This document shows, in pieces, positions 1-6,678 of a stretch of 7,302 nucleotides of DNA (position 1 is the stretch's first letter; each line of letters starts with the position of its first letter). The stretch is from Pseudomonadota bacterium (GTDB lineage: Bacteria > Pseudomonadota > Alphaproteobacteria > HIMB59 > GCA-002718135): NCBI GenBank assembly GCA_027625355.1, contig JAQBWI010000050.1, positions 1-7,302 of the forward strand. Direction: 5' to 3'. The notes under the pieces were generated by a model, which ran no database searches, had not been told where the DNA came from, and saw nothing but the letters and a program-made list of their open reading frames with translations. The translations under genes were made by a program, and so were the position numbers.

Positions 1-201
1 AATACCTTTTAATATTTTATCATTGGTTAAAGTTTCTATCTCTTTTACTTGATCATGAATTTTATCTTCATTAAAATAAATAAAAATATTTAAATCTTTT
101 TTTTCATTTATTTTTTTTATATAGGTTTCAGCAATTTCTTTAACTGATATTTTATTTTCATCTAATAAAGATTTTAATTGAGAGATTGATTTAAATTCCA
201 T
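1..201 (-). CDS. gatA: Aspartyl/glutamyl-tRNA amidotransferase subunit A, N-terminal part (gene continues beyond window start)
   Basis: GatA is the amidase subunit of GatCAB, which converts Glu-tRNA(Gln) and/or Asp-tRNA(Asn) to the amidated forms in the cytoplasm. Only the first 67 codons are visible. They begin MEFKSISQLKSLL and continue with an ISVKEIAETYI helix and a LNIFIYF strand, which matches the N-terminal helical region and first strand of amidase-signature GatA proteins. The catalytic Ser-Ser-Lys region lies outside the window, so catalytic competence cannot be judged. The ATG shares its A with the last base of the gatC stop (TAATG), so the two genes are probably translationally coupled. 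The assignment rests on the N-terminal pattern plus its position directly after gatC, and is quite secure. Confidence 0.88.
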   Translation of the reverse strand, partial: MEFKSISQLKSLLDENKISVKEIAETYIKKINEKKDLNIFIYFNEDKIHDQVKEIETLTNDKILKGI

Positions 202-488
202 TACTCTACTACCTTTGGGACAGCAAAATATCCCTCGAGTTTATCAGGGCTGTTTTGCAAAATTTCATCACTAGAATTAACATCTTTTGGCTCATCTTTT
301 CTTTGAGGAAGAATTGACGATGAGATATTCGCTAGTGGCTCAATTGAGTCTGTATTAACCTCATTTAGTTGCTCCACCCAATCTAAAATTGAGTTCATGT
401 CTTTAAGTAAATCTTTAGCCTCCTCATCAGACAGCTTAATTCTAGCAAGTTTTGCAATTTTATTTATTGTATTTATATCTAACTTCAA
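201..488 (-). CDS. gatC: Aspartyl/glutamyl-tRNA amidotransferase subunit C
   Basis: GatC is the small subunit that stabilises GatA in the GatCAB amidotransferase. The 95-residue length is normal. Family signatures are visible: IAKLARIKLSDEE near residues 11-23, ILDWVEQLNEVNTDSIEPL near 34-52, and the C-terminal SPDKLEGYFAVPKVVE. The start is a TTG, supported by a GGAG Shine-Dalgarno sequence 9 bases upstream (498-501) and by the usual GatC N-terminal length; no in-frame ATG gives a better fit. The start lies only five bases from the divergent ruvX ATG, so the gatCA promoter must lie inside ruvX. The stop overlaps the gatA start by one base, indicating a gatC-gatA operon. Confidence 0.96.
   Translation of the reverse strand: MKLDINTINKIAKLARIKLSDEEAKDLLKDMNSILDWVEQLNEVNTDSIEPLANISSSILPQRKDEPKDVNSSDEILQNSPDKLEGYFAVPKVVE
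452..479 (+). promoter_or_regulatory. Weak candidate promoter for ruvX inside gatC
   Basis: TTGCAA (452-457) and TATATC (474-479) are separated by 16 bases, each matching the sigma-70 consensus at four of six positions. A start near 486 would leave a leader of about eight bases before the ruvX ATG. In DNA this AT-rich such matches occur by chance, so this is only a candidate. It is listed because a promoter for the plus-strand genes has to lie within gatC. Confidence 0.2.
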
Positions 489-493
489 TTTAT

Positions 494-967
494 ATGTCTC
501 CAGTGATTGAAAAAACTAACAATTTAATTGAGCGACTTCTTATATCACAAATTCTTGTAGGTCTAGATATAGGTTACAAAACAATTGGAATAGCCGTATC
601 AGACAGATCATTTACAATAGCAACACCTCTCAATACAGTTTCGAGAAAAGGGACTAAAAAGGATTTACCAAAAATCAAGGAATTTTTAAATGAATATAAA
701 ATTGGAGGGTTTATTCTTGGACTTCCACTAAGTTTAGATGGTAATGAAAATGAGCAAACAAATAAGATAAGAAAATTTAGTAATGAATTACAATCATTTT
801 TTTCAAAACCAATTGAATTTTGGGATGAAAGATATTCCTCTGATATTATATTTAAGGAATTAAGAAAATCTGATTTTAGCTCTACAAAAATTAAAAAAAA
901 ACTAGATCAACAATCAGCAGCTTATATTTTACAAGGATATTTAGATAGGTATAGAAAAACCACTTAA
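494..967 (+). CDS. ruvX: Putative pre-16S rRNA nuclease / RuvX (YqgF) RNase H-fold protein
   Basis: RuvX/YqgF proteins have an RNase H-like fold and act in 5' maturation of 16S rRNA; an older proposal was a Holliday-junction resolvase. The 157-residue product has the family motifs in order: VGLDIGYKTIGIAVSD with acidic D25, the ILGLPLSLDG strand and loop near 74-83, DERYSS with E112 (DERLST is more common), and LDQQSAAYILQGYLD with D138. D25, E112 and D138 are the expected metal-binding acidic residues. I start at ATG 494 because it gives an ordinary N-terminus; the frame stays open upstream to a TTG at 452, but that stretch is antisense to gatC. No Shine-Dalgarno sequence is seen. It is probably the first gene of the plus-strand block. 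Confidence 0.9.
   Translation: MSPVIEKTNNLIERLLISQILVGLDIGYKTIGIAVSDRSFTIATPLNTVSRKGTKKDLPKIKEFLNEYKIGGFILGLPLSLDGNENEQTNKIRKFSNELQSFFSKPIEFWDERYSSDIIFKELRKSDFSSTKIKKKLDQQSAAYILQGYLDRYRKTT
498..501 (-). promoter_or_regulatory. Shine-Dalgarno site of gatC, inside ruvX codons 2-3
   Basis: On the minus strand this reads GGAG, nine bases before the gatC TTG. It is the clearest Shine-Dalgarno match I noticed in the window and decides the TTG start. It is antisense to codons 2-3 of ruvX, so the two genes share their 5' ends. Confidence 0.6.
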
Positions 968-972
968 ATTAG

Positions 973-1001
973 TTTACACATATTTACACAATTTTAACAC
1001 A
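973..1001 (+). repeat. Three TTTACACA-like direct repeats, 10-base period, upstream of pyrB
   Basis: TTTACACA occurs at 973-980 and again at 983-990. A variant, TTTAACACA, follows near 993-1001. The first two copies are exactly one helical turn apart and the third is nearly in phase. The set fills the 35-base gap between ruvX and pyrB and ends next to the pyrB ATG at 1003. It could be an operator on one face of the helix, a remnant of integrase arm-type sites, or chance in AT-rich DNA. Confidence 0.45.
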
Positions 1002-1002
1002 T

Positions 1003-1209
1003 ATGAAATCAATTTTTTTAGAGTCTGGTCAAATTAAATTATACAAAAGGGAAAACTCTCAGTATTGGCAAATGAAAATTAAATTACCAAAACAAAAGGC
1101 TATTCGTTCATCAACAGGTTCAAAAATATTAAAGCAAGCAAAAAAAATAGCTCTGAAAAATTATTCATCATTTGAAATTAGTAACAAAATTAAAAAAATA
1201 TCAAAAAAC
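1003..1209 (+). other. Phage-integrase-like N-terminal DNA-binding segment fused to PyrB
   Basis: Residues 1-69 of the pyrB product are not part of a normal ATCase. The stretch IKLYKRENSQYWQMKIKLP, followed by KAIRSSTGSKILKQAKKIAL, follows the layout of the N-terminal domain of tyrosine recombinases: a short strand with LYKR, an aromatic strand YW-x-M-K-I, a basic turn ending in R-S-[ST]-G or K-S-T-G, then a helix with K-x-A. The segment is very basic. The SAM-like core-binding domain and the catalytic R-H-R-Y domain are absent, so it is at most a fragment with DNA-binding potential. That this is a captured integrase fragment is inference by eye; an unrelated basic extension is the alternative. 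Confidence 0.55.
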
Positions 1210-2148
1210 ATATATAAAAAAATTCATCTAGTTGAGACTGCTGATTTAAATGCAAAAGAAATAAAGTTTATTTTAGATGAAGCAAAAAAATTTATTAATT
1301 TTAATAAAAGAAGAGTTAAAAAAAGCAACTTACTAGAGGGAAGAACAATATTTAATTTATTTTTTGAAGACTCAACAAGAACACGTACAAGTTTTGAAGT
1401 AGCCGCTAAAAGATTAGGTGCGGATCTTATAAATGTTGCTGTAAAAGATAGCTCTATAAATAAAGGTGAAACACTTTTAGATACTATGACAACTATTAAT
1501 TCAATGAATCCAGATGTTTTAATAGTAAGACATCCAGAAGAAGGTATAAGTAAAAGGATTTCAAATAATGTCGATGCTTGCGTAATTAATGCGGGCGACG
1601 GAAGTCATGAACACCCTACTCAAGCTCTTTTAGACGCCCTAACTATAAAAAATAGATTTAATAATTTTTCAAAATTACAAATAGCTATTTGTGGTGATAT
1701 TCTTCATAGCCGTGTTGCGAGATCAAATATAATTATCTTATCTAAGCTTGGTGCTAAGATAAATGTTATTGGCCCCAAACAATGGCTGCCAAAAAATATC
1801 AACAAACTTCCCGTAGAAGTTTATACAGATATGAAAAAAGGTCTTAGAAATTGTGATATTGTAATGATGCTAAGAATTCAAAAAGAGAGGATAGTTGGAA
1901 AAATTATGCCAAATCAAAAGACTTATTTCAATAAATATGGATTAGATTACAATAAACTCAAATATGCAAAAAAAAATGCCTTTGTAATGCATCCTGGCCC
2001 AATGAATAGAGGGGTTGAAATAGACTCTAAATTAGCAGATGATATTACAAGAAGCTTGATTCAGGAACAGGTTGAAATGGGTGTTGCTATACGTATGGCT
2101 TGTTTAGATATACTGATTAAAAATAGAGATAATGTCGTTAGTTACTAA
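1003..2148 (+). CDS. pyrB: Aspartate carbamoyltransferase catalytic chain with integrase-like N-terminal extension
   Basis: This cytoplasmic enzyme condenses carbamoyl phosphate with aspartate to N-carbamoyl-aspartate, the first committed step of UMP synthesis. The catalytic part runs from about residue 70 to 381. Its motifs are STRTRTSF at 124-131 (carbamoyl phosphate loop), KGET at 154-157 with the catalytic-loop lysine, RH at 176-177, HPTQ at 203-206, HSRVARSN near 237, MMLR, and MHPGPMNRGVEI near the C-terminus. It is therefore a complete ATCase and not an ornithine enzyme. The usual length is about 305-320 residues. The extra 69 or so N-terminal residues resemble a tyrosine-recombinase N-terminal domain (separate entry). 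ATG 1003 is the first possible start and ATG 1072 the second; no ATG, GTG or TTG follows before STRT. The gene lies 35 bases after ruvX, overlaps plsY by 17 bases, and has no clear Shine-Dalgarno sequence. No pyrI or pyrC is adjacent. Confidence 0.95.
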   Translation: MKSIFLESGQIKLYKRENSQYWQMKIKLPKQKAIRSSTGSKILKQAKKIALKNYSSFEISNKIKKISKNIYKKIHLVETADLNAKEIKFILDEAKKFINFNKRRVKKSNLLEGRTIFNLFFEDSTRTRTSFEVAAKRLGADLINVAVKDSSINKGETLLDTMTTINSMNPDVLIVRHPEEGISKRISNNVDACVINAGDGSHEHPTQALLDALTIKNRFNNFSKLQIAICGDILHSRVARSNIIILSKLGAKINVIGPKQWLPKNINKLPVEVYTDMKKGLRNCDIVMMLRIQKERIVGKIMPNQKTYFNKYGLDYNKLKYAKKNAFVMHPGPMNRGVEIDSKLADDITRSLIQEQVEMGVAIRMACLDILIKNRDNVVSY

Positions 2149-2734
2149 CTTTTTATTTATAACCTTCTTCTATCTTATTGGGTCAATACCTTTTGCATTA
2201 ATACTTACAAAGTTATTAGGGCATGGAGATATTAGAGATATTGGTTCAGGTAATGTAGGAGCAACAAACGTTCTTCGTACTGGAAATAAGTATTTAGCAT
2301 TTGCAGTCCTTTTTTTAGATATTTTTAAAGGAGTCCTTCCTTTTATTATTTTGAGCTATCTTTATGATACTAATATTTTACATTCAATATTTCTAAGTCA
2401 TTTTGCAATTCTTGGTCATATTTTTCCTATTTGGTTAAAATTTAAAGGTGGAAAAGGTGTGGCTACATATATTGGTTTCTTAATTGGTTTAAATTTCCTT
2501 ATTGGACTGTATTTTTTATTAACTTGGATTACTATTGCTTGGATTTCTAGATACTCATCTTTAAGCTCGTTGGCGGCAACTTTAGTTGCTCCACTCTATT
2601 TTTTTTTCGTCAATCCCAATTATATTGTTGTTATTTTTTTACTTTATTTATTCTTAATAATATCAGTAAAACACCGTGAAAATATAAAACGATTGATGAG
2701 CGGTTCAGAAAATAAAATAAAATTTTCTAAGTAG
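2132..2734 (+). CDS. plsY: Acyl-phosphate:glycerol-3-phosphate acyltransferase PlsY
   Basis: PlsY is an inner-membrane enzyme that transfers the acyl group from acyl-phosphate to glycerol-3-phosphate, giving lysophosphatidic acid, the first acylation step of phospholipid synthesis. The 200-residue product shows the diagnostic motifs: GSIPFALILTK at 17-27, GSGNVGATNVLRTG at 38-51, KGGKGVAT at 105-112, and HRENIKRLMSGSENK at 181-195. Hydrophobic segments lie near 4-26, 55-77, 84-101, 111-135 and 147-179, fitting the usual five-spanning topology. ATG 2132 is chosen because it gives a standard N-terminus. It overlaps the pyrB end by 17 bases, which suggests translational coupling. In many alphaproteobacteria pyrC precedes and dprA follows plsY; neither is here. 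Confidence 0.96.
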   Translation: MSLVTNFLFITFFYLIGSIPFALILTKLLGHGDIRDIGSGNVGATNVLRTGNKYLAFAVLFLDIFKGVLPFIILSYLYDTNILHSIFLSHFAILGHIFPIWLKFKGGKGVATYIGFLIGLNFLIGLYFLLTWITIAWISRYSSLSSLAATLVAPLYFFFVNPNYIVVIFLLYLFLIISVKHRENIKRLMSGSENKIKFSK

Positions 2735-2800
2735 TATTCTATATTTTTTAAAAAAATCTTGACGAAGTAAGTTTAAACTGAAATTTGGAATAAAATTTAT

Positions 2801-5314
2801 ATGAATGTATTAATTGTTGAATCTCCTTCTAAAGCAAAATCTATAAATAAATATTTAGGTTCTGGCTTTAAAGTTCTTGCAAGCGTAGGTCATGTCCGCG
2901 ATCTATCTGCTAAAAATGATGCAATAGACACTGAAAATGATTTTCAAATGCAATGGGAAACAAGTGATAGAGGTAAAAAAGTTATTAAAGAAATAACTGA
3001 TGCTGCAAAAAAATCTGAGAACCTATATCTAGCCACTGATCCTGATCGTGAAGGAGAAGCAATAGCTTGGCATGTAGAGAAACTTTTAAGAGATAATGCT
3101 TCTCTTTCTAAATTAAATATTCATCGAGTCACTTTTAATGAAATTACTAAAAACGCAGTTTTAGAGAGTTTGAAAGAGCCACGTCAAATAGATGAAAATT
3201 TAGTTAATGCTTATTTAGCAAGGCGTGCATTAGATTTTTTAGTTGGTTTTACTCTTTCTCCTGTGCTTTGGCGAAAACTCCCTGGGTCCAAATCTGCTGG
3301 AAGAGTTCAATCTGTCGCTTTAAGAATTATAAGTGAAAGAGAGTTAGAAATAGAAAAGTTTAATCCTCAAGAATATTGGTCTATTCAAGGACATTTTTTA
3401 AATATAGATGATAAAGATATTAATGCACGATTAACATTATTTGATGGAAATAAAATTGATAAGCTAGATATTAAAAATGAAAAACAAGCTAGTGAAATTT
3501 ATGATGCAATTAAAAAATCAAATTTCAATGTCGGAAATATTACAAAAAAAGAAGCAAAAAGAAATCCTTATCCTGCTTTTACAACCTCTACTATGCAAAT
3601 TGAGTCAAGTCGCAAATTAGGATTAAGCGCTAGTCAAACAATGCGTACAGCGCAAAAACTTTATGAAGGTACGGAAATTGATGGAGAAACAACAGGATTA
3701 ATTACTTATATGAGAACTGACAGTGTAGTTATGTCAAATGAAGCTATTAATCAGGTTAGAAACTTTGTTAGTGAGAATTATGGGAACGAATATCTTCCTA
3801 ACGCTCCAAGAGTATATAAATCTAAAGCTAAAAATGCTCAAGAAGCGCATGAATGTATACGTCCAACAAATGTAAATTTAACCCCACAAAAAATTAAGCG
3901 ATATATTACAGGTGAAGAGTATAAATTATATGAAATCATTTGGCAGAGAGCAGTTTCTTCGCAGATGGCTAGTGCTATTCTTGATCAAGTAGCAATAGAT
4001 ATAATAAGTGAAAATAACCAGGTAAGTTTGCGTGCTAATGGTTCAACTATTAAATTTTCTGGGATGTATAAAGTTTATCAAGAAGCAAAAGATGATGATA
4101 AAGACGAAGAAAAAGAAACCATTCTTCCAGTAATGAATGAGGGAGACAAATTAAATCTTAAAGAGGTAATTAAAAACCAACATTTTACTATGCCACCTCC
4201 TCGTTATACAGAAGCAAGTTTAGTCAAAAAATTGGAAGAACTAGGTATTGGGAGACCCTCAACCTACGCATCAATAATAAAAGTTTTGCAAGATAGAGAT
4301 TATGTTATTTTAGATAAAAAACGTTTTAATCCTCATGACAGAGGTCGTATTGTTTCAATTTTTCTTGAAAAATATTTTAACCAATACGTAGAGTATGACT
4401 TTACGGCAGATTTAGAAAATCAATTGGATGAAATATCTGATGGTAAGTTAGATTGGAAAGAGGTTTTAAGAAATTTTTGGGAAACTTTTAAAAAACTATG
4501 TGATGATACAGTAGGTAAATCAAATAGAGAAGTAATTGATGTGCTTGATGATGCCTTAGGAGCTCATTTCTTCCCTCCAGAAGGAAAAGATGAAAGTAGA
4601 AAATGCCCAACCTGTGAAAATGGAAGATTAGGAATCAAAGTTGGGAAATTTGGAGGATTTATTGGTTGTTCTAATTATCCTGATTGTAAATACACTGTTC
4701 AGTTTAACCAATTAAATGACAAAGATGGCAAATCATTAAGTGGACCAAAAGAAATTGGCATTTATCCAGAAACAAATGAAATGATTACACTTAGAAAAGG
4801 CCCTTATGGTTTTTATATGCAAGTTGGTGAAGGAACGCCTGAAAAAAAACCAAAAAGAGTCTCAATTCCCAAAAATTTTGAACCTGATGAGATAGGATTG
4901 AATACTGCAATACAATTATTAGGATTGCCAAGAAAACTTGGTTTTAATCCTGAAAATAATAAAACTGTTAGTGCTGGAATTGGTATGTACGGACCATATA
5001 TTCTTCATGATAAAAAATATAAAGCTCTAGAAAAAACAGATAATATTCTTGATATAGAATTAGAAAGAGCTCTTGAATTAATTGCAAAACCTACTCAAAG
5101 AGTTAATGAAACTCTAAAAAGTTTTGGTGAACATCCAACAGATAAAAAAAATATAACTGCCCATGATGGTAAGTATGGACTTTATGTAAAATGTGGAAAA
5201 ATTAATGCTTCCCTTCTAGGTGATCAAACAATTGATAGCCTAACATTAGAAGATGCAGTTAAATTAATTGATGATAGGAAGCAAAAAATAGGTTTAAAAA
5301 AAAAGAAAAAATAG
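2801..5314 (+). CDS. topA: DNA topoisomerase I (type IA)
   Basis: TopA relaxes negative supercoils by passing a strand through a transient single-strand break. The 837-residue protein opens with a Toprim domain (ESPSKAK with E7; DPDREGEA with D80, D82 and E84), continues through the type IA core with active-site Tyr303 in GLITYMRTD, and has AHECIRPT near 349-356, where AHEAIRPT is usual. One four-cysteine zinc finger follows (C602, C605, C623, C629). About three Toprim-C-terminal-type repeats come next (RKGPYGFYMQVG, GMYGPYILHD, DGKYGLYVKCG), ending in a lysine-rich tail. This architecture is typical of alphaproteobacterial TopA. ATG 2801 puts the start exactly at the Toprim strand, with a weak GGAA ten bases upstream. 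All catalytic residues are present. The 66-base gap after plsY leaves room for its own promoter, but I see no convincing one. Confidence 0.98.
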   Translation: MNVLIVESPSKAKSINKYLGSGFKVLASVGHVRDLSAKNDAIDTENDFQMQWETSDRGKKVIKEITDAAKKSENLYLATDPDREGEAIAWHVEKLLRDNASLSKLNIHRVTFNEITKNAVLESLKEPRQIDENLVNAYLARRALDFLVGFTLSPVLWRKLPGSKSAGRVQSVALRIISERELEIEKFNPQEYWSIQGHFLNIDDKDINARLTLFDGNKIDKLDIKNEKQASEIYDAIKKSNFNVGNITKKEAKRNPYPAFTTSTMQIESSRKLGLSASQTMRTAQKLYEGTEIDGETTGLITYMRTDSVVMSNEAINQVRNFVSENYGNEYLPNAPRVYKSKAKNAQEAHECIRPTNVNLTPQKIKRYITGEEYKLYEIIWQRAVSSQMASAILDQVAIDIISENNQVSLRANGSTIKFSGMYKVYQEAKDDDKDEEKETILPVMNEGDKLNLKEVIKNQHFTMPPPRYTEASLVKKLEELGIGRPSTYASIIKVLQDRDYVILDKKRFNPHDRGRIVSIFLEKYFNQYVEYDFTADLENQLDEISDGKLDWKEVLRNFWETFKKLCDDTVGKSNREVIDVLDDALGAHFFPPEGKDESRKCPTCENGRLGIKVGKFGGFIGCSNYPDCKYTVQFNQLNDKDGKSLSGPKEIGIYPETNEMITLRKGPYGFYMQVGEGTPEKKPKRVSIPKNFEPDEIGLNTAIQLLGLPRKLGFNPENNKTVSAGIGMYGPYILHDKKYKALEKTDNILDIELERALELIAKPTQRVNETLKSFGEHPTDKKNITAHDGKYGLYVKCGKINASLLGDQTIDSLTLEDAVKLIDDRKQKIGLKKKKK

Positions 5315-5346
5315 AATCAATTTGATTTAAGCTAAAATAGTTTTAG
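5315..5346 (+). repeat. Two short inverted repeats between topA and pepC
   Basis: The 41-base gap contains AATCAA-T-TTGATT (5315-5327) and CTAAAA-TAG-TTTTAG (5332-5346), both with perfect 6-base arms. Neither has a GC-rich stem, so they make weak hairpins. They could be operator half-sites or a poor terminator, or simply AT-rich coincidence. The pepC ATG follows 9 bases later with no Shine-Dalgarno sequence. Confidence 0.3.
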
Positions 5347-5355
5347 ATATATATT

Positions 5356-6678
5356 ATGCCTAAAAATATATCTATTAATGACGTTAAAAAGTTTAAAAAT
5401 AAATTTCTTAGAAACAATAAAAATACTGCATCGAGAAATGCATTAATAAAAAATGACTTAAATACTGTTGCCCTTAATTGGGAAAATTTTACTCAAATTA
5501 ACCATCATTTTTCACATTTAATTGAGAAAGAACTACCTGCAACAAATCAAATGGCATCTGGAAGATGTTGGGGTTTTGCAGGTTTAAATCTAATGCGTCT
5601 CGAGGTTGTGAAAAAGTTAGGTTTAACAAATTTTGAATTTTCTCAAAATTATTTTATGTTTTGGGACAAGTTAGAAAAAGCAAATTATTTTTTAGAAAAT
5701 ATAATCAAAACAAGAGATGAAAATTACGATAGTAGATTAATTATGCATCTTGTCAAAGCGCCAGTACAAGATGGTGGACAGTGGGATATGTTCGTAAATC
5801 TTATAGAAAAATATGGCGCTGTTCCAAAAGATGTCATGCCTGAGACAAACCATAGCAGTAAATCAATGGCAATGAATTATATACTTACTCATAAGCTAAG
5901 AGAGTTTGCATCCATTCTCAGAAAAAAACCTGCAAAACAATCAGCAAAGTTAAAGAAAGATATGATGGAAACTATTTATAATTTATTAGCTATGTTTCTT
6001 GGACAGCCTCCAGAAATAGTTAACTGGTCTACAAGAGATAAAGATAATAAATACATATCAATTTCAGACATGACACCTAAAGATTTCTGTAAAAAATATG
6101 CAGACATAAATATTAAAGATAAAGTTTGCCTAATTCATGCGCCATTGAGTAATAAAAAATTTAACACAACTTATACTGTTGATTTTTTAGGTAATGTTGT
6201 TGAGGGACAAGATATAAAATATCTTAATGTAGAGATAGATGAATTAAAAAAATCAGCTATGCAATCAATTAAAAATAATGAAGCTGTTTGGTTTGGATGT
6301 GATGTGGGTAAGAGATTTAGTAGAGACATGGGTGTCCTTGATATGGGTATCTTTGATTATCAAAATGTTTTTCAAACTTCTTTTAAAATGAATAAACAAA
6401 CCAGACTAGAATATGGAGATAGTGAAATGACACATGCCATGTTGTTAACAGGAGTAGATGTTAAAAACAAAAAATCAGCTAAATGGAAAATTGAAAACAG
6501 TTGGGGCACTAAAAATGGTAACAAGGGGTATATGATGATGACGGATGAGTGGTTTGACGAATATACCTATGAAGTTGTCGTGGATAAAAAATACTTAAGC
6601 AAAAAGTTACTAAAATATCTCGATATAGATCCTATAACTCTTGCTCCATGGGATCCAATGGGAGCTTTAGCACAGTAA
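5356..6678 (+). CDS. pepC: Cysteine aminopeptidase of the C1B / bleomycin hydrolase (PepC) family
   Basis: Members of this papain-like family are self-compartmentalised cytoplasmic aminopeptidases that trim peptides. The 440-residue length is normal. The catalytic set is complete: oxyanion Gln65 and Cys71 in NQMASGRCWGF with the papain spacing of six, His360 in MTHAMLLTGV, and Asn381 in ENSWG. Other family hallmarks are FSQNYFMFWDKLEKANYFLE, DGGQWDMFVNLIEKYG and a C-terminal tail ending PWDPMGALAQ; in studied members the tail reaches into the active-site channel and restricts activity to amino ends. There is no signal peptide, consistent with cytoplasmic location. The start at ATG 5356 fits the family N-terminus. 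It has no obvious functional link to topA. I would not rule out horizontal acquisition, since the family is best known from Firmicutes, Bacteroidetes and eukaryotes. Confidence 0.95.
   Translation: MPKNISINDVKKFKNKFLRNNKNTASRNALIKNDLNTVALNWENFTQINHHFSHLIEKELPATNQMASGRCWGFAGLNLMRLEVVKKLGLTNFEFSQNYFMFWDKLEKANYFLENIIKTRDENYDSRLIMHLVKAPVQDGGQWDMFVNLIEKYGAVPKDVMPETNHSSKSMAMNYILTHKLREFASILRKKPAKQSAKLKKDMMETIYNLLAMFLGQPPEIVNWSTRDKDNKYISISDMTPKDFCKKYADINIKDKVCLIHAPLSNKKFNTTYTVDFLGNVVEGQDIKYLNVEIDELKKSAMQSIKNNEAVWFGCDVGKRFSRDMGVLDMGIFDYQNVFQTSFKMNKQTRLEYGDSEMTHAMLLTGVDVKNKKSAKWKIENSWGTKNGNKGYMMMTDEWFDEYTYEVVVDKKYLSKKLLKYLDIDPITLAPWDPMGALAQ

Noticed and set aside
452..493. Extended ruvX start at TTG 452
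   Set aside because: The extra 14 residues are antisense to gatC, have no family match and no Shine-Dalgarno support. ATG 494 gives a normal RuvX N-terminus.
1003..1250. A separate small integrase-remnant gene upstream of an independent pyrB
   Set aside because: There is no stop codon between the segment and the ATCase, and no usual start codon for a separate pyrB, so a single fused gene is the simpler reading.
2743..2757. ATTTTTTAAAAAAAT palindrome after plsY as a terminator
   Set aside because: The stem would be pure A-T with no loop and no separate U tract. In this base composition it is not convincing.
2759..2800. TTGACG at 2759-2764 as the topA promoter
   Set aside because: The -35 match is good, but no -10-like hexamer lies 15-19 bases downstream. 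TAAAAT at 2791 is 26 bases away and too close to the ATG.
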